Source of the DNA: Coenobita brevimanus
Taxonomy: Eukaryota; Arthropoda; Malacostraca; Decapoda; Coenobitidae
DNA length: 64,000 nt
Direction: 5' to 3'
Assembly: GCA_032717465.1 (NCBI GenBank)
Contig: CM064715.1
Location: 35,255,546-35,319,545, forward strand
Part shown: one piece after another, positions 1 to 10,217 of the stretch
Numbering within the stretch: the first letter of the stretch is position 1
Layout of the letters: every line of letters starts with the position of its first letter
Translations under genes and position numbers: made by a program
The notes under the pieces: generated by a model
The model's database searches: none
What the model was told of the DNA's origin: nothing
What the model saw: only the letters and a program-made list of their open reading frames with translations

Positions 1-884
1 TTCTTAGGTCTTTAGTGGAAAAGTTTTTAGAGATGGGAAACAAGTTGGATGCAGTTTTCATGGATTTGGAGAAGGCATATGACCGGGTAGATAGGCAAGG
101 AATGTGGAAAATAATAATATATGGAGTAAGTAGGAAGCTGTTGAATGCCATGAAGAGTATGTATGAGGAGACTAAGGCTGCAGTGCGTGTGGATGGTGAA
201 CCGAGTGAATTTTTCTCTCTTTGAGGGTTGGGTTGAAACTGGGATGTGTCATGTCTCCATGGTTGTTCAATCTGTATATGGATGGGATTATAAAAGAGAT
301 ACAAGGTAGGGCAGTGGATGTTGGAGGAGCCCTAGTGAGAGAGGGCAACCTTTGGAAACTCAGTGTACTGTTGTTTGCAGATGATACTGTATTGTTAAGT
401 GAAGATGAAGGGGAACTGCAGGGTTTGGTGAATGAGTTTGGAAGAGTGTAAGAAACGGAATCAAAACGTGACTGTGGGGAGTTACGTTATGGTCTTCGGC
501 AGAAATGAAATCACTGGACGTACAGTGATGTTTGATGATGAGGATATGGAAAATGTGAGTGCATTTAAGTTCTTGGGTAGTGTGATGAGCAAGGATGGAA
601 GTTTGAGGTGTAAAGTGCTTGAAAGGGTACAGCAAGGAAGAAGGGTTGCTGGTTCTTTGAAAGCAGTGAGAAAAAGAGGGAAGTGGGTGTGGCAGTAAAA
701 AAGTCGTTGCATGACAGTATTGTGATACCAGTTCCAAAAAATAAAAATGAAGCTTGAACCTTGTTGAAAAGACACAAGAGTGAGGGCAGTGGAAATGAGT
801 TATTTGAGAGGAGCAAGTGGAGTTACAGGGAGAGACAGACTGACAAATGAGGAAGTGAAGGGACATTGTGGTATGGATGGTAAT
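1..884 (+). mobile_element. RTE-like LINE fragment (LR-a1), RT core and C-terminus, broken
   Basis: Remnant of an APE-type non-LTR retrotransposon whose 5' part lies outside the window. Visible reverse transcriptase blocks are FMDLEKAYDRVDRQG near the start (RT palm), CVMSPWLFNLYMDG at about 250, and the catalytic FADDTVLLSEDEGE at about 375. The post-RT segment (VQQGRRVAGSLKAV, then RAVEMSYLRGASGV) follows to about 880. At least two frame changes (near 221 and 450) and a stop near 697 break it. The C-terminal RRNTLRWFGH motif of sister copies LR-a2 and LR-a3 is missing, because the copy stops abruptly at the AT tract. The RTE-type assignment rests on the APE/RT style of the longer sister copy at 15.5-18.7 kb. 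Confidence 0.85.
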
Positions 885-890
885 ATACCG

Positions 891-922
891 TATATATATA
901 TATATATATCTATATATATATA

Positions 923-985
<63 letters not shown>
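891..985. repeat. (TA)n microsatellite
   Basis: About 95 bp of nearly pure TA with two TATC interruptions. It forms the breakpoint between LINE LR-a1 and the integrase fragment of Gypsy copy G1. Confidence 0.95.
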
Positions 986-987
<2 letters not shown>

Positions 988-1218
988 TTATAGTAGCTCA
1001 TGATTCCAGTTTGGCAGGACACCTTGGAGTGAAGAAGACTGTGGCACGCCTTTTGAAACACTTCTACTGGCCAGGTATCTTCAGGGATGTTTCCTGGTAT
1101 TGTAAGTCTTGTCACACCTGTCAAGTTGTGGGGAAGTGTAATCAGACCGAAAGGGTTGCACCTCTAGTTCCCATTCCTCCTTTTGCGGCGCCTTTCACCC
1201 GTGTGTTGGTGGATATTG
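983..1218 (+). pseudogene. Orphan integrase zinc-finger fragment fused to LTR tail
   Basis: Encodes the HHCC zinc-binding region of the family's integrase (HDSSLAGHLGV, FYWPGIF, CKSCHTC) and the start of the catalytic core (VLVDI). It is a near copy of 3466-3700 in the same element. At 1218/1219 the integrase sequence switches directly into the last 61 bp of the LTR, with only a base or so of overlap. The left edge matches the internal sequence TATCATTA exactly where the AT tract ends. This is a rearrangement scar, not a gene. Confidence 0.85.
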
Positions 1219-1279
1219 ACAGTAGTGATTTTTAGTATTCTCACTTAAAGTGTACATTATCTTTCTCTGTTCCGTAACA
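1219..1279 (+). repeat. Residual 5' LTR tail of G1
   Basis: Identical or nearly so to the last 61 bp of the 3' LTR (ending TTCCGTAACA) and followed by TAAATTTGGCGACC, the primer-binding region also seen after the 5' LTR of G2. The other ~725 bp of the 5' LTR are absent. Confidence 0.9.
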
Positions 1280-1363
1280 TAAATTTGGCGACCTGTCATC
1301 AGGATATTCAGGATATTATCATAAGGATATTGCTTGATATTTTGTGACTGTTACTTATTCATG

Positions 1364-4300
1364 ATGTCTACTATTACTACACTTGATGAAGCCAAAGATT
1401 TTTTGTCAAATGTGCAAACAGTGTGTGATGTAGAGAACAGAACAAAGAATGAACTTAAGGTTGTTGCTCAACAATTGGGAATTGCTGTTCGCTCTCATCA
1501 TTCTAAAGATCAAATTGTTGACATGATTAATGAAAGCTTGTTTAATGTAACTCCTCCAAATGAGCAAACGCAGATTGAATTAGCTAAGTTACAGCTAGCC
1601 CTGCAGGAGGCTCAGGCTAAGGAGGCGGAGTCTCGTGTTAAGGAGACTGAATTTCAAACACGTGCTAAGGAGGCTGAGTCTCAGGCTCGTATTCAGGAGG
1701 CTGAATTTCAAGCAAGTGATAAGGAGGCTGAATTTCAGGCCCGTTCTAAGGAAGCTGAGGCACAAGTTGAAATTGCTAGGATTCAGGCAGACCATGAGTA
1801 TCGCATGAAACAAGGTGGAACTGGATCATCTAGCTCTGATGATTTTGATGTGGCTAAAAATGTTAAACTTGTCCCTCCTTTTAATGAATCTGATTTAACA
1901 AAGTATTTTCAGTTGTTTGAGAGGGTAGCTACAGGTTTTAATTGGCCCAAAAAGTATTGGCCAGTACTCCTTCAAACTGTTCTCACCGGTAAAGCTCAAG
2001 TAACTTATGCATCTTTGCCTCAGGATCAATCTGATAATTATGATGTAGTTAAGAGCTTGATTCTTAAGGCCTATGAGCTTGTTCCTGAAGCCTATAGAGT
2101 AAAATTTAGGACAACTTACAAGCAAGATAAGCAATCCCATGTTGAGTATGCAAAAATCAAAGAAGATCTGTTAGAGCAGTGGTTAAATTCTAAGAATGTG
2201 GATTCTGATTTTGGTAAATTTAAGCAGATGATTTTGCTGGAGGACTTCAAGAGGTGTATAAATAAGGATGTAAGCCTATATCTTGATGAGAGAAGAATAG
2301 ATAATTTGTCTGATGCTGCAGTTTTAGCAGATGAATATGTTCTCACTCACAAGAGATATTCTAAAGAAAAAGGGAAAGCTGAGAGTAAGTACGTTGCCTC
2401 TACTCAGAGTACAGGTAACAGGAAAGAGAATAAAGATGATGTTTCTCAGGAAGTAAATACCAGCTTCACCTCTAGATTTCAGAAAAGTAAATGTACTTAT
2501 TGTAGTAAGCTTGGTCATACTACGGAGAAATGTTTCAGGAGACAGCGTGATGTGAACAAAAAGGAGTCTTTAAATATTCAGTCAATTGGTCTAGTGTCCA
2601 CCCTTGAGAGTTAACAGAATTCTTTAACTGAGTTAACTGAACCTGCTTTGAGGGGTAACTTAAATTCTCATGATGGAGCTCCTCTTTTGAGCAGTAACGT
2701 GGGTGACACTCTCAAGAGTTCATGTGCTAATTTCCTGTCTGATGGTTTTGTCAGTCCTCTGGACAATAATGACAGGAAATCAGTTAAAATATATCGTGAT
2801 ACAGGTGCTTGCCAATCCCTTATGCTGACCAGTGTTCTAGGCTCTAATGTTAATTCCTCTGATGAAACTGTAATCTTACAAGGTGTAGGGAATAATTACT
2901 TCTCTGTCCCTCTGTGCAGAGTGAATTTAGAGTCTGGTTTTGCTAATGGTTCCGTTATGGTTGGGTTGGTTGAAACACTCCCAATGTCAGGTGTAACTTT
3001 CTTACTTGGAAATGATATTGGTGGAAGTCAAGTGTGTCCAGCTCCTCAGTTGTCTAGTGAGCCAGTGGCTGCGACCCAGGATTGTGATGTCCCTGATGTG
3101 TTCCCTGCATGTGCTGTCACTAGGGCTAAGTCTAAAGTTACTGGTGATTTAGAGGATAATGATGATGATGATGTTATCCTAGCTGACACTTTTCTTGCTA
3201 ATTTGGACCACTCACCAGATGAGGCAGTACCCCGTAGTGTTGATAATTTGTCTCGTCAAGAGTTGGTTGAGTTGCAGGTTGCTGACCCTGAGTTGAAAGG
3301 TCTAGCTAACTCTGCTTACAGTGAGGAAGAGTCAGCCGGTGCTTCTACTTGTTATTATATAAAGTCAGGAGTACTTATGAGGAAGTGGAGACCCCCAACA
3401 GCATCAGCCGACTGTGGATGGGAGGTTGTACATCAAGTTGTCATCCCTCGTGTTTGTAGGCAGGATATCATTAGAGTGGCTCATGATTCCAGTTTGGCAG
3501 GACACCTTGGAGTGAAGAAGACTGTGGCACGCATTTTGAAACACTTCTACTGGCCAGGTATCTGCAGGGATGTTTCCTGGTATTGTAAGTCTTGTCACAC
3601 CTGTCAAGTTGTGGGGAAGTGTAATCAGACCGAAAGGGTTGCACCTCTAGTTCCCATTCCTCCTTTTGAGGCGCCTTTCACCCGTGTGTTGGTGGATATT
3701 GTGGGCCCTCTTCCTAAGACTTCTTCAGGATTTTCTTATGTGTTGACCCTGATTGATATGGCTACTCGTTATCCTGAAGCCATTCCACTTAGAAATATCT
3801 CAGCAAAGAACGTGGTTAAGGAAATGCTAGGGTTCTTCACAAAGTTTGGTCTGCCCAAGGAGGTACAGTCAGACCGGGGAAGTAATTTCATGTCGAATGT
3901 TATCAAGCAGTCTCTGAAAGAGTTGGGCATCACCCAGATCACATCTTCAGCTTACCATCCCCAGACCCAAGGAGCGTTGGAGAGATATCATTAAACACTC
4001 AAATCGATGCTCAAGAAATACTGTTTGGAACATCAGAAAGACTGGGATAAAGGTCTTCCATTCGTTGTGTTTGCCGCAAGAGAATCTCCAAATGAATCAC
4101 TGGGCTTCTCACCTTTTGAACTACTGTTTGGCCATGAAGTAAGAGGACCCCTTAAGCTACTCAAGGAATGCTGGCTGTCGGAGGAAGATGACGTCAACCT
4201 GCTGGAGTATGTGATGAAGTTCAAAGAACGGCTGTCCACTGCTTTACAGCTGGCGAGAGAGAATTTAGGAGCTGCTCAGGAGAAGATGAAGACTTGGTAT

Positions 4301-5221
4301 GATAAGAAGTGCAGGTTACGCCACTTTCAGCCAGGAGATCAGGTTTTGATTCTGCTACCAGTTCATGGGCAACCTCTTCAAGCCAAGTTTCGTGGTCCTT
4401 ATTTCGTGGAGAAGAAACTCAGTGATGTCAACTATGTCATCGCTACACCAGATCGTAGAAAGAACAAGCAAGTTTGTCACATCAACATGCTAAAGTTATA
4501 TCACAGGTGGGACGAAAATAATCCAGTCTGCACTGTAGCTGTTCCACCCGAGTCTGCAAGTGAAGCTCTCCCATGCAGTATGAGCCTGAGTGATAGTTTG
4601 GGGAAGAATCCTGATATCATGAATGATCTCCAGACCAAGCTTTCTCATCTACCTCCCGAGGAAAGGCAGGAGTTTTCGGCATTACTGCAGGAGTACCCGC
4701 AAGCATTCCGTGCCACTCCAGGAAGAACCACTGTGTTGATGCATGATGTCGATGTTGGAGATGCAAAGCCAATTAAATTGCCTCCTTACCATGTGAACCC
4801 AGTGAAAGTTCCTCTCATCGAGAAGGAGCTTGGCTACCTGTTGGACCACAAGATGATTGAGCCCTGTCAGAGTGAGTGGAGTTCTCCTGTCACTCTAGTC
4901 CCTAAGCCAGGTGGGTCACAGCGGCTTTGCATTGACTACAGACGTGTTAATCAGATAACCAAAACAGACACTTACCCTCTCCCTTGCGTGGAAGATTGCA
5001 TAGACAAGATCGGAATGGCTAAGTACATAAGTAAGTTTGATTTGTTAAAGGGATACTGGCAAGTACCTATGACTGAACGTGCTAGGGAGATCTCATGGTT
5101 TGTAACATTAGGAAAGACTTTTGCATGTTCTGTAATGCCATATACAGATTGTTTTAGAGTAATAAGAAATTTCCTTTGTAAATTTCTTTTTCTTTGTGGG
5201 GAGGTGTTACATAGCCTATGA
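1364..5221 (+). pseudogene. gag-pol of Gypsy copy G1 (gag-PR-INT-partial RT)
   Basis: One continuous frame broken by two nonsense codons, TAA at 2612-2614 and TAA at 3992-3994 (CAA, Gln, in G2). The start MSTITTLDEA is shared with G2. Gag contains an alpha-helical segment at about 1600-1760 built of 9-residue units (KEAEFQARS type), 43 residues longer than in G2. A CCHC knuckle (CTYCSKLGHTTEKC) follows, then protease DTGA near 2800, integrase (HHCC; core Asp, Asp and Glu present) at about 3475-4500, and the RT N-terminus up to SVMPY at 5142. There the 879-bp deletion joins the frame to post-coding sequence and the 3' LTR. YIDD and RNase H are gone. It cannot encode an active element. Confidence 0.9.
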
Positions 5222-5990
5222 TTTCATCATCCTTTGTGTATTTTTAACGCACAGTATGCTGCATGTTTGATCACGAGCGTGTTCTGCCTCAGTTCCCCCC
5301 TTCTACCGTTATAGTAGAGTAAGTCGTCATTTCTTTTGTTCAGAGCGGGATTGTCAACTCTTTGTCCCCGTGGCTTCATTTGCGCATCCTTCTTACAAGT
5401 TTTATCAAGCTCTGGTTGCCCCTATATAATGAGCTCAGCCTCTGCATCATTGCCACTTAGATCTGCTCCTCATTTTGTTCACATCTCTGTCCTCCCCTGT
5501 ACAGTTATTATTGAGTGCTCAGGAAGTCTCCAACCATCTAGCAGCTGTGTAATTTGAGTATAAGTGTTGTTGCATTTTGTTCTTGTACTGTATAGCATAA
5601 GTTTAATTTGTAGGCCTAGTGAAGTTTTTGTAATTCATGTAGAGATCTTTATGTCCATCATCATTAATAATATTTTGTATCTGTAATAATTTATCTTGCA
5701 TTAACTGAGCATTACCCAGTGTATTTTCATTTTATCAGGGCTGACTTAGATAAATTTACTCATGCTAATTTCGTGTTAATAGAGGCTATTGCAGTTAACC
5801 ATATATTTAACCTGTTTTTGCCATTACATTATCCTTATGAGTCCTGAATGTTTTGTTGTTAGTTTGAGCATTAAACTTTAACTTGTAATTTTACCTAACT
5901 CCTTTGTTTTGAACCTGGAACTTTACGGGACAGTATTGATTTTTAGTATTCTCACTTAAAGTGTACATTATCTTTCTCTGTTCCGTAACA
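5205..5990 (+). repeat. 3' LTR of G1 (786 bp, TG...CA)
   Basis: Begins TGTTACATAGCC directly after the GGGGAGG tract and ends TTCCGTAACA. Its internal variant (TTGTTCAGAGCGGGATTGTC near 5336-5355) matches the solo LTR at 10214 rather than the G2 LTRs, so at least two LTR subtypes are present. An AT tract follows immediately. Confidence 0.93.

Positions 5991-6053
<63 letters not shown>
5991..6053. repeat. (TA)n microsatellite
   Basis: About 60 bp, lying exactly between the 3' end of the G1 LTR and the 3' end of the reverse-strand LINE LR-a2. Confidence 0.95.
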
Positions 6054-6054
<1 letters not shown>

Positions 6055-7175
6055 CCAGACGCCTTAATCCCGTACGGGGTGACCACAAACAAATCGCCTC
6101 CACGTCGCCCTGTTCCCTGCCATTTCATTGCCCTGCTCCCAACTCACACACCCCCTCTCTCATATACCTCTCCACTCCATCCCCTCATCTCATCCTCGGC
6201 CTCCCCCTCCCTCTCCCCCCCCCTCCACCTCACTCACATACACTCTCCTCATCAGTCTCTCACCCTCCAGCCTCTCCATATGGCCAAACCACCTCAGTGT
6301 GTTCCTCCTGACGCTGCCTATCACATCCACATCCACACCACAAAGGTGCTGTATATCGTCATTTGTCAGCCTGTCTCTCCATGTGACTCCACAGGCTCCT
6401 CTTAAATAACTCATTTCCACTGCTCTCACACTTGACTTTCGACCTTCCAACAACGTCCAAGCTTCACTTCCATACGTTAGAGTTGGTATCACAATACCGT
6501 CATGTAGTAATTTTTTCACTTCCATGCTCACTTCCCTGTTTCTTATTACTGCTTCAAGGAACCAGCAACCTTTCTTCCTTGTTGTACTCTTTCATGCACT
6601 TCAGTCACCAAACTTCCGTCCTTACTCATCACACTACCCAAGTACTTAAACGTACTCACATTTTCCATTTCCTCACCATCCAACCTCACTGTACATTCAC
6701 TGACTTCACCTCTCTCAAAGACCATAACTTTACTCTTCCCTGCATTCACCTTTAGATTCCGTTTCCTACACACTGTCCCAAACTCATCCACCAAGCCTTG
6801 CTGCTCCCCTTCGTCTTCGCTTAACAACACAATATCATCTGCAAACAACAGTACAGGGAGTTCCTAAACACTACCCTCTCGCTCGGGCTACTCCAGCATC
6901 CACTGCCCTACCTTGTACCTCTTTCATTACCCCATCCATGTACAGATTGAACAACCATGGAGACATGACATCCCTGTTTCAACCCAACCTTCAAAGAGAA
7001 ATTTTCACTCAGTTCACCATCCACACGCACTGCAGCCTTAGCACCATCATGCATACTCTTCACAGCATTCAACAGCTTCCCATCTACTCTATATATTCTT
7101 AATACTTTCCACAGTCCTTGTCTATCCACCCTGTCATATGCTTTCTCTAAATACATGAAGGCCGCATACAACTTT
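6054..7175 (-). mobile_element. RTE-like LINE, 5'-truncated (LR-a2)
   Basis: Reverse-strand copy of the LR-a family. Reading 5' to 3' on the minus strand: RT palm (YLEKAYDRVDRQGLWKV near 7150), KVGLKQGC, FADDIVLLSEDEGE near 6840, MENVSTFKYLGSVMSKDG, then the C-terminal motifs RAVEMSYLRGACGVTWRD and RRNTLRWFGHMERLEGER near 6350. The 3' UTR ends at the AT tract with the conserved segment GGCGTCTGGC. Frames are broken near 6900 and 6545. It is truncated in the RT domain, as target-primed insertions commonly are. Confidence 0.9.
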
Positions 7176-7185
7176 CATTCATTCA

Positions 7186-7392
7186 TCATCCAATCCAACG
7201 TTGCCCCATGAGAAGGGTAGGGGCCCGGGGCTAGGCAAGGTGGTCCTGAATTTAAGATGAGAGTGACCAGCCTCACTCATCCCTGAGTGGCATTACGTAA
7301 ACAGTAAACCTCAACCACCCCTTGGATATAATCCTACAGTCTCAATCCGACTGGAGTGCCATAATTTCCCGCTAAACCACCAGGTGCCATAA
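7186..7392 (-). repeat. Possible tRNA-derived SINE (reverse)
   Basis: On the minus strand from about 7392 there is a box-A-like stretch (TGGTTTAGCGGGAAAT) and a weaker box-B-like stretch (GGATTGAGACTG) about 35 bases on, as in tRNA-headed SINEs. The rest is unrecognised and no second copy was seen in the window. Weak call. Confidence 0.3.
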
Positions 7393-7396
7393 TTTG

Positions 7397-7661
7397 ATTA
7401 TATGGTTACCACCCAGCGTAGTAAACGGTTTCCTGGTGTACAGGAAATCATTTGGCTTGTCACTCAGTGTAGAGTCACCCACAGACAGAAGGAAGAAGAA
7501 AGAATAATGGAAAGAAAGACAGAAGAGGGAGTGTAAAGTCACCCGTAGGCAAAAGCAAGAGGAAGGAAAGACAGTAGAGGGATGATGGAAGAGAGAAAAG
7601 GGCAGACACCCAAAGCAACACTACATACAGTGAGTGAATGGTGAGCGCCCCCACCTACCAC
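7397..7661 (+). repeat. Short interspersed repeat X, copy 1
   Basis: Starts GGTTACCACCCAGCGTAGTAAA, continues with CAGGAAATCATTTGGCTTGT, and ends GAGCGCCCCCACCTACCACA before a TATC microsatellite. The same head and tail are found at 22076-22213 and, inverted, at 22255-22400. This copy carries an extra purine-rich stretch (about 7485-7610). No coding capacity; the class is unknown, probably SINE or MITE. Confidence 0.7.
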
Positions 7662-7696
7662 ATATCTATCTTTATCTATCTATCTGTCTATCTATC

Positions 7697-7739
<43 letters not shown>
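7662..7739. repeat. (TATC)n-(CA)n compound microsatellite
   Basis: About ten TATC-type units followed by about 20 CA units at the 3' end of repeat X. Confidence 0.95.
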
Positions 7740-7741
<2 letters not shown>

Positions 7742-8004
7742 CACACAACGTAGGATTCAAGACTAAAATATTCACCAAGCCGAAAAATAGAAGAGTTCGC
7801 CGAAATGGCGATAGTTAGCGCCCTGGACGTTACCTGAGCTCCACCAGCAGCGCCTACGTCAGGAGTGCCCTCTCCCACTGCTCCACTTGAAAAGATGCTC
7901 ACCAGGAACTATAACGCATAACTGAAGTCCTCATTTTAATGCAGACGTATTCGACGTAATTAAGACACATTGACAAATGGCATACTCACCAAGATACCAC
8001 TACA

Positions 8005-8560
8005 CCCACAACCGGCGAACACATCAAGATATGCAATAGCTACCACACGTCTCCAGACTACAAGATGGATGAAAAGATCATCAGGGACATTGTATCCAGA
8101 AATGTACGACCTATAGACAAGGAACAAGACATTACTCTCTTCATCTACTACAAGACACTGAAAACAGTCCATCTTCTGCCTCTTAACCAACCCGCCCTGA
8201 CCAAGACGCCCATTCGAAGGAGGACCATGTCATTTACCAGCATAACTGCATCATTGAGAAGTATGGATCTCACTTATACACAGGAGTGAAACAGACCAGA
8301 CAATCGAGATGCCTCACCTGTCAGCTACGGGATGGAGCCATGAAGAACCATTAAACCACCCCACACATCTCCCACCTGACACGATAAGACCTGGTTGAGA
8401 ACACCAAGATAATCAACAGAGAGCAAGACACTTGCCGCCTCTTGTTTCTAGAGGCAATCATCATTATCACAAAACAACCTACAATAAACACACAAGTCGA
8501 AGATTTTCAAATCCTACCATCATCAAAAGCCCACATAAGCTTAGCCAATGAAGCAGCCAA
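8005..8560 (+). pseudogene. Penelope-like element, GIY-YIG endonuclease end, decayed
   Basis: The translation contains DITLFIYYKTLKTVHLL followed by NQPALTKTPI, the linker typical of Penelope-like retroelements just before the GIY-YIG nuclease. After a frameshift near 8220, another frame reads HVIYQHNC, SHLYTGVKQT (position of the YIG motif), LTCQLRDGAMKNH, DLVENTKIINREQDT, LLFLEAII and VEDFQILPSSK, the usual order of the domain's C-terminal half. Two stops interrupt it. The reverse transcriptase that would lie upstream is absent. Family assignment is from motif order, not from a database search. Confidence 0.7.
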
Positions 8561-8621
8561 TGAGCAATCAGCTTAGCTGATCAGCTCCTCCCACCTGTCT
8601 CCATCTGATCCACCTGAATCG

Positions 8622-8645
8622 TATATAAGCAACCACCCACTTCAG
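8622..8645 (+). promoter_or_regulatory. TATA-like motif and initiator-like TCAG upstream of CSD-A
   Basis: TATATAA at 8622-8628 is followed by TCAGAAC at 8642, about 90 bp upstream of the CSD-A start once the small poly(A) insertion is discounted. The spacing is shorter than the usual 30 bp. It could equally be the terminal-repeat promoter of the Penelope-like element. Weak inference. Confidence 0.25.
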
Positions 8646-8652
8646 AACCATC

Positions 8653-8694
8653 TATGGTCGATAGGCAAAAAAAAAAAAAAAAAAAAAAAAAAAA
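8653..8694 (+). mobile_element. Minimal poly(A) retro-insertion (14 bp + 28 A)
   Basis: The 10-bp word CAGAACCATC occurs at 8643-8652 and again at 8695-8704. Between the two lie only TATGGTCGATAGGC and 28 adenines. This is what an extremely 5'-truncated, LINE-mediated insertion with target-site duplication looks like. Confidence 0.55.
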
Positions 8695-8751
8695 CAGAAC
8701 CATCAGGAAAGAGTGAGAAGGGCAGAGAGGAGAGAGAGACGATCGACAGCC

Positions 8752-9828
8752 ATGGCAGACACATCTCCTGCTATTGCCTGCTACCCGTCGAGGGGGACAT
8801 CCAGCAGACCATAGTCTCCAGCAGCCCTGAAGATCAGAGGAACCATGGATGGGTTTAATGCCAGGGTAGGGTACGGATTCATCAAACACCAGGACACTGG
8901 CATTGATGCTTTTGTGCACCGCCAGGCCATCATTAAACCAAACCCACGGCACCTCCAATGCTCCCTTGGGGTTGGAGAGACGGTAACGTTTAGTCTCTTT
9001 GGGACTCCTAAGGGGCCTGAGGCTCAGGAGGTTACTGGGCCGGGAGATGTGGCCGTGTAGGGTTCTGCCGATGCACGGCGATGGCCCACGGCCTGGAGAT
9101 ACCAGGCCAGGGATCCTTTAAGTCTTGGGGAGCTAAACACCGCCGCGGAGATGTGCATCATGATGGTGAAGGCTTTTCGTTGGGGTGACAAGGGGGCTTT
9201 GTGCGTTCTCCTACCTAAGATCTTTGAGAATGGGCTGCCTCACCTTGTCATCCCTGAGTGCTTCGCCCTCGATGTTCACTCAGTTCCTCGCCAACGGGAG
9301 CGTCGGGCCTGGCAGCCGCGACCTGCTGCCCCCCGCACAACACCGCGGAAAAGGCTACAGCTCGATGCCCCTCTCAACAGGCAGACTGCAACCTCGATCA
9401 CCGACCCGGCTCCGGAAATGGACACGGCAATGACCACGGCCGGCATACACCATTCACCATCAGAGATTGAGGAGGGGCAGGACTCCTCTGATGCCACCTC
9501 CATGACCAAGTCAGCATCGACCTACTCCTCAACTGAGGTCATTGAGTCCTCCCCTCCTTCGGTAGAGAAGGGCACCCCAACTAGCCCTCCCATCATGGAC
9601 CTCAAGGATCGGCTAGACGTGTCCTCCTACTGACACTTCCTGATCCTCAATGCCCAAACCTGGTTGTACCAGCTCGGAGCTACCATCTACTCCATCCTTT
9701 ACGATCTGCTCCGAGCTGCCAGCCACAGTGAGGCAATCCGACCAGTGCAGTTTGTCAGGGGAAAGGAGGTGCGTCTAGCCGATCTTCGAGCCTTTTACCA
9801 CATGTTACCCCCACGTCTGGCCCCTTAG
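8752..9828 (+). pseudogene. Y-box-type cold-shock-domain gene, dispersed copy CSD-A
   Basis: A single intronless frame of 358 codons, from ATG 8752 to TAG 9826, with three nonsense codons (TAG 8812, TAG 9058, TGA 9631) and no frameshift. Where CSD-B is intact the corresponding codons are CAG, CAG and AGA. Residues 32-105 match the Y-box cold-shock fold: VGYGFIKHQDTG (RNP1 region), DAFVHRQAIIKPNPRH (RNP2 plus the NPR insertion typical of animal Y-box proteins), and VTGPGDVAV. The middle (EMCIMMVKAFRWGDKGALCV) and the C-terminal block (DLKDRLDVSSY, YDLLRAA, AFYHMLPPRLAP) are also shared with CSD-B but unknown to me, and are separated by a Ser/Glu-rich linker. The start is supported by alignment with CSD-B. 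Canonical Y-box proteins bind RNA or DNA; the function of this fusion is unknown. Confidence 0.8.
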
Positions 9829-9890
9829 AATGGCCGTTATGTGCAGTGCTGATGCAGAGATCAAATGCTGTTAATGTCCACCATCTTTTT

Positions 9891-9930
9891 TGGCCTAATG
9901 CCCTTCACAGTGGGCGATGGCCATTAAGAT
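9891..9930 (+). other. Conserved 3' hairpin and A-rich tail of CSD-A
   Basis: TGGCCTAATGCCC pairs imperfectly with GGGCGATGGCCA, leaving a loop of about 8 nt, about 65 bp after the final stop. An A-rich stretch follows. CSD-B has the same hairpin at 13605-13637 with a different loop. Confidence 0.6.
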
Positions 9931-10128
9931 ATAATTTAAAAAAAATCATCAGATCCAGCCTGAAGACAGAAGAAGATAGTTTGAAAACTTCTCTGCCCTT
10001 TGGGGAACTCCTGAAGAAATTCAGGTTCACCGAAAAATTGTATGGCAAATAGAAACAGTACTTAAGATTATCAGTAAAGGAGAATGTGCCATAGCATTCA
10101 ACCTCATATAGCTCCAAGAAAAAAAAAA

Positions 10129-10152
10129 TATATCTATCTATCTATCTATCTA

Positions 10153-10213
<61 letters not shown>
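10129..10213. repeat. (TATC)n-(TA)n microsatellite
   Basis: About seven TATC units followed by about 60 bp of TA, ending exactly at the first base of the solo LTR. The 200 bp before it (9930-10127) end in ten A residues, and I recognise nothing else in them. Confidence 0.95.

Positions 10214-10217
<4 letters not shown>

Larger units (their letters stand above)
983..5990 (+). mobile_element. Ty3/Gypsy LTR retrotransposon copy G1, rearranged and internally deleted
   Basis: Second copy of the family whose best copy is G2 (44140-50399). Order here: orphan integrase fragment (983-1218), 61-bp LTR tail (1219-1279), primer-binding region, gag-PR-INT-RT frame, purine-rich GGGGAGG, and a complete 3' LTR (5205-5990). 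The 5' LTR is otherwise missing, so the 5' end was lost by recombination or aberrant reverse transcription. Relative to G2, an 879-bp block (G2 48668-49546) is absent at position 5142. This removes the catalytic half of RT and all of RNase H. The element is defective. Confidence 0.9.

Noticed and set aside
5336..5557. 73-codon frame inside the G1 LTR, and similar ones in the other LTRs
   Set aside because: Not conserved in length or sequence among the LTR copies; chance frame in a non-coding LTR.
7701..7739. Interspaced short CA/TATC repeats considered as a CRISPR array
   Set aside because: No spacers of regular length and no 20-40 bp conserved repeat; these are eukaryotic microsatellites.
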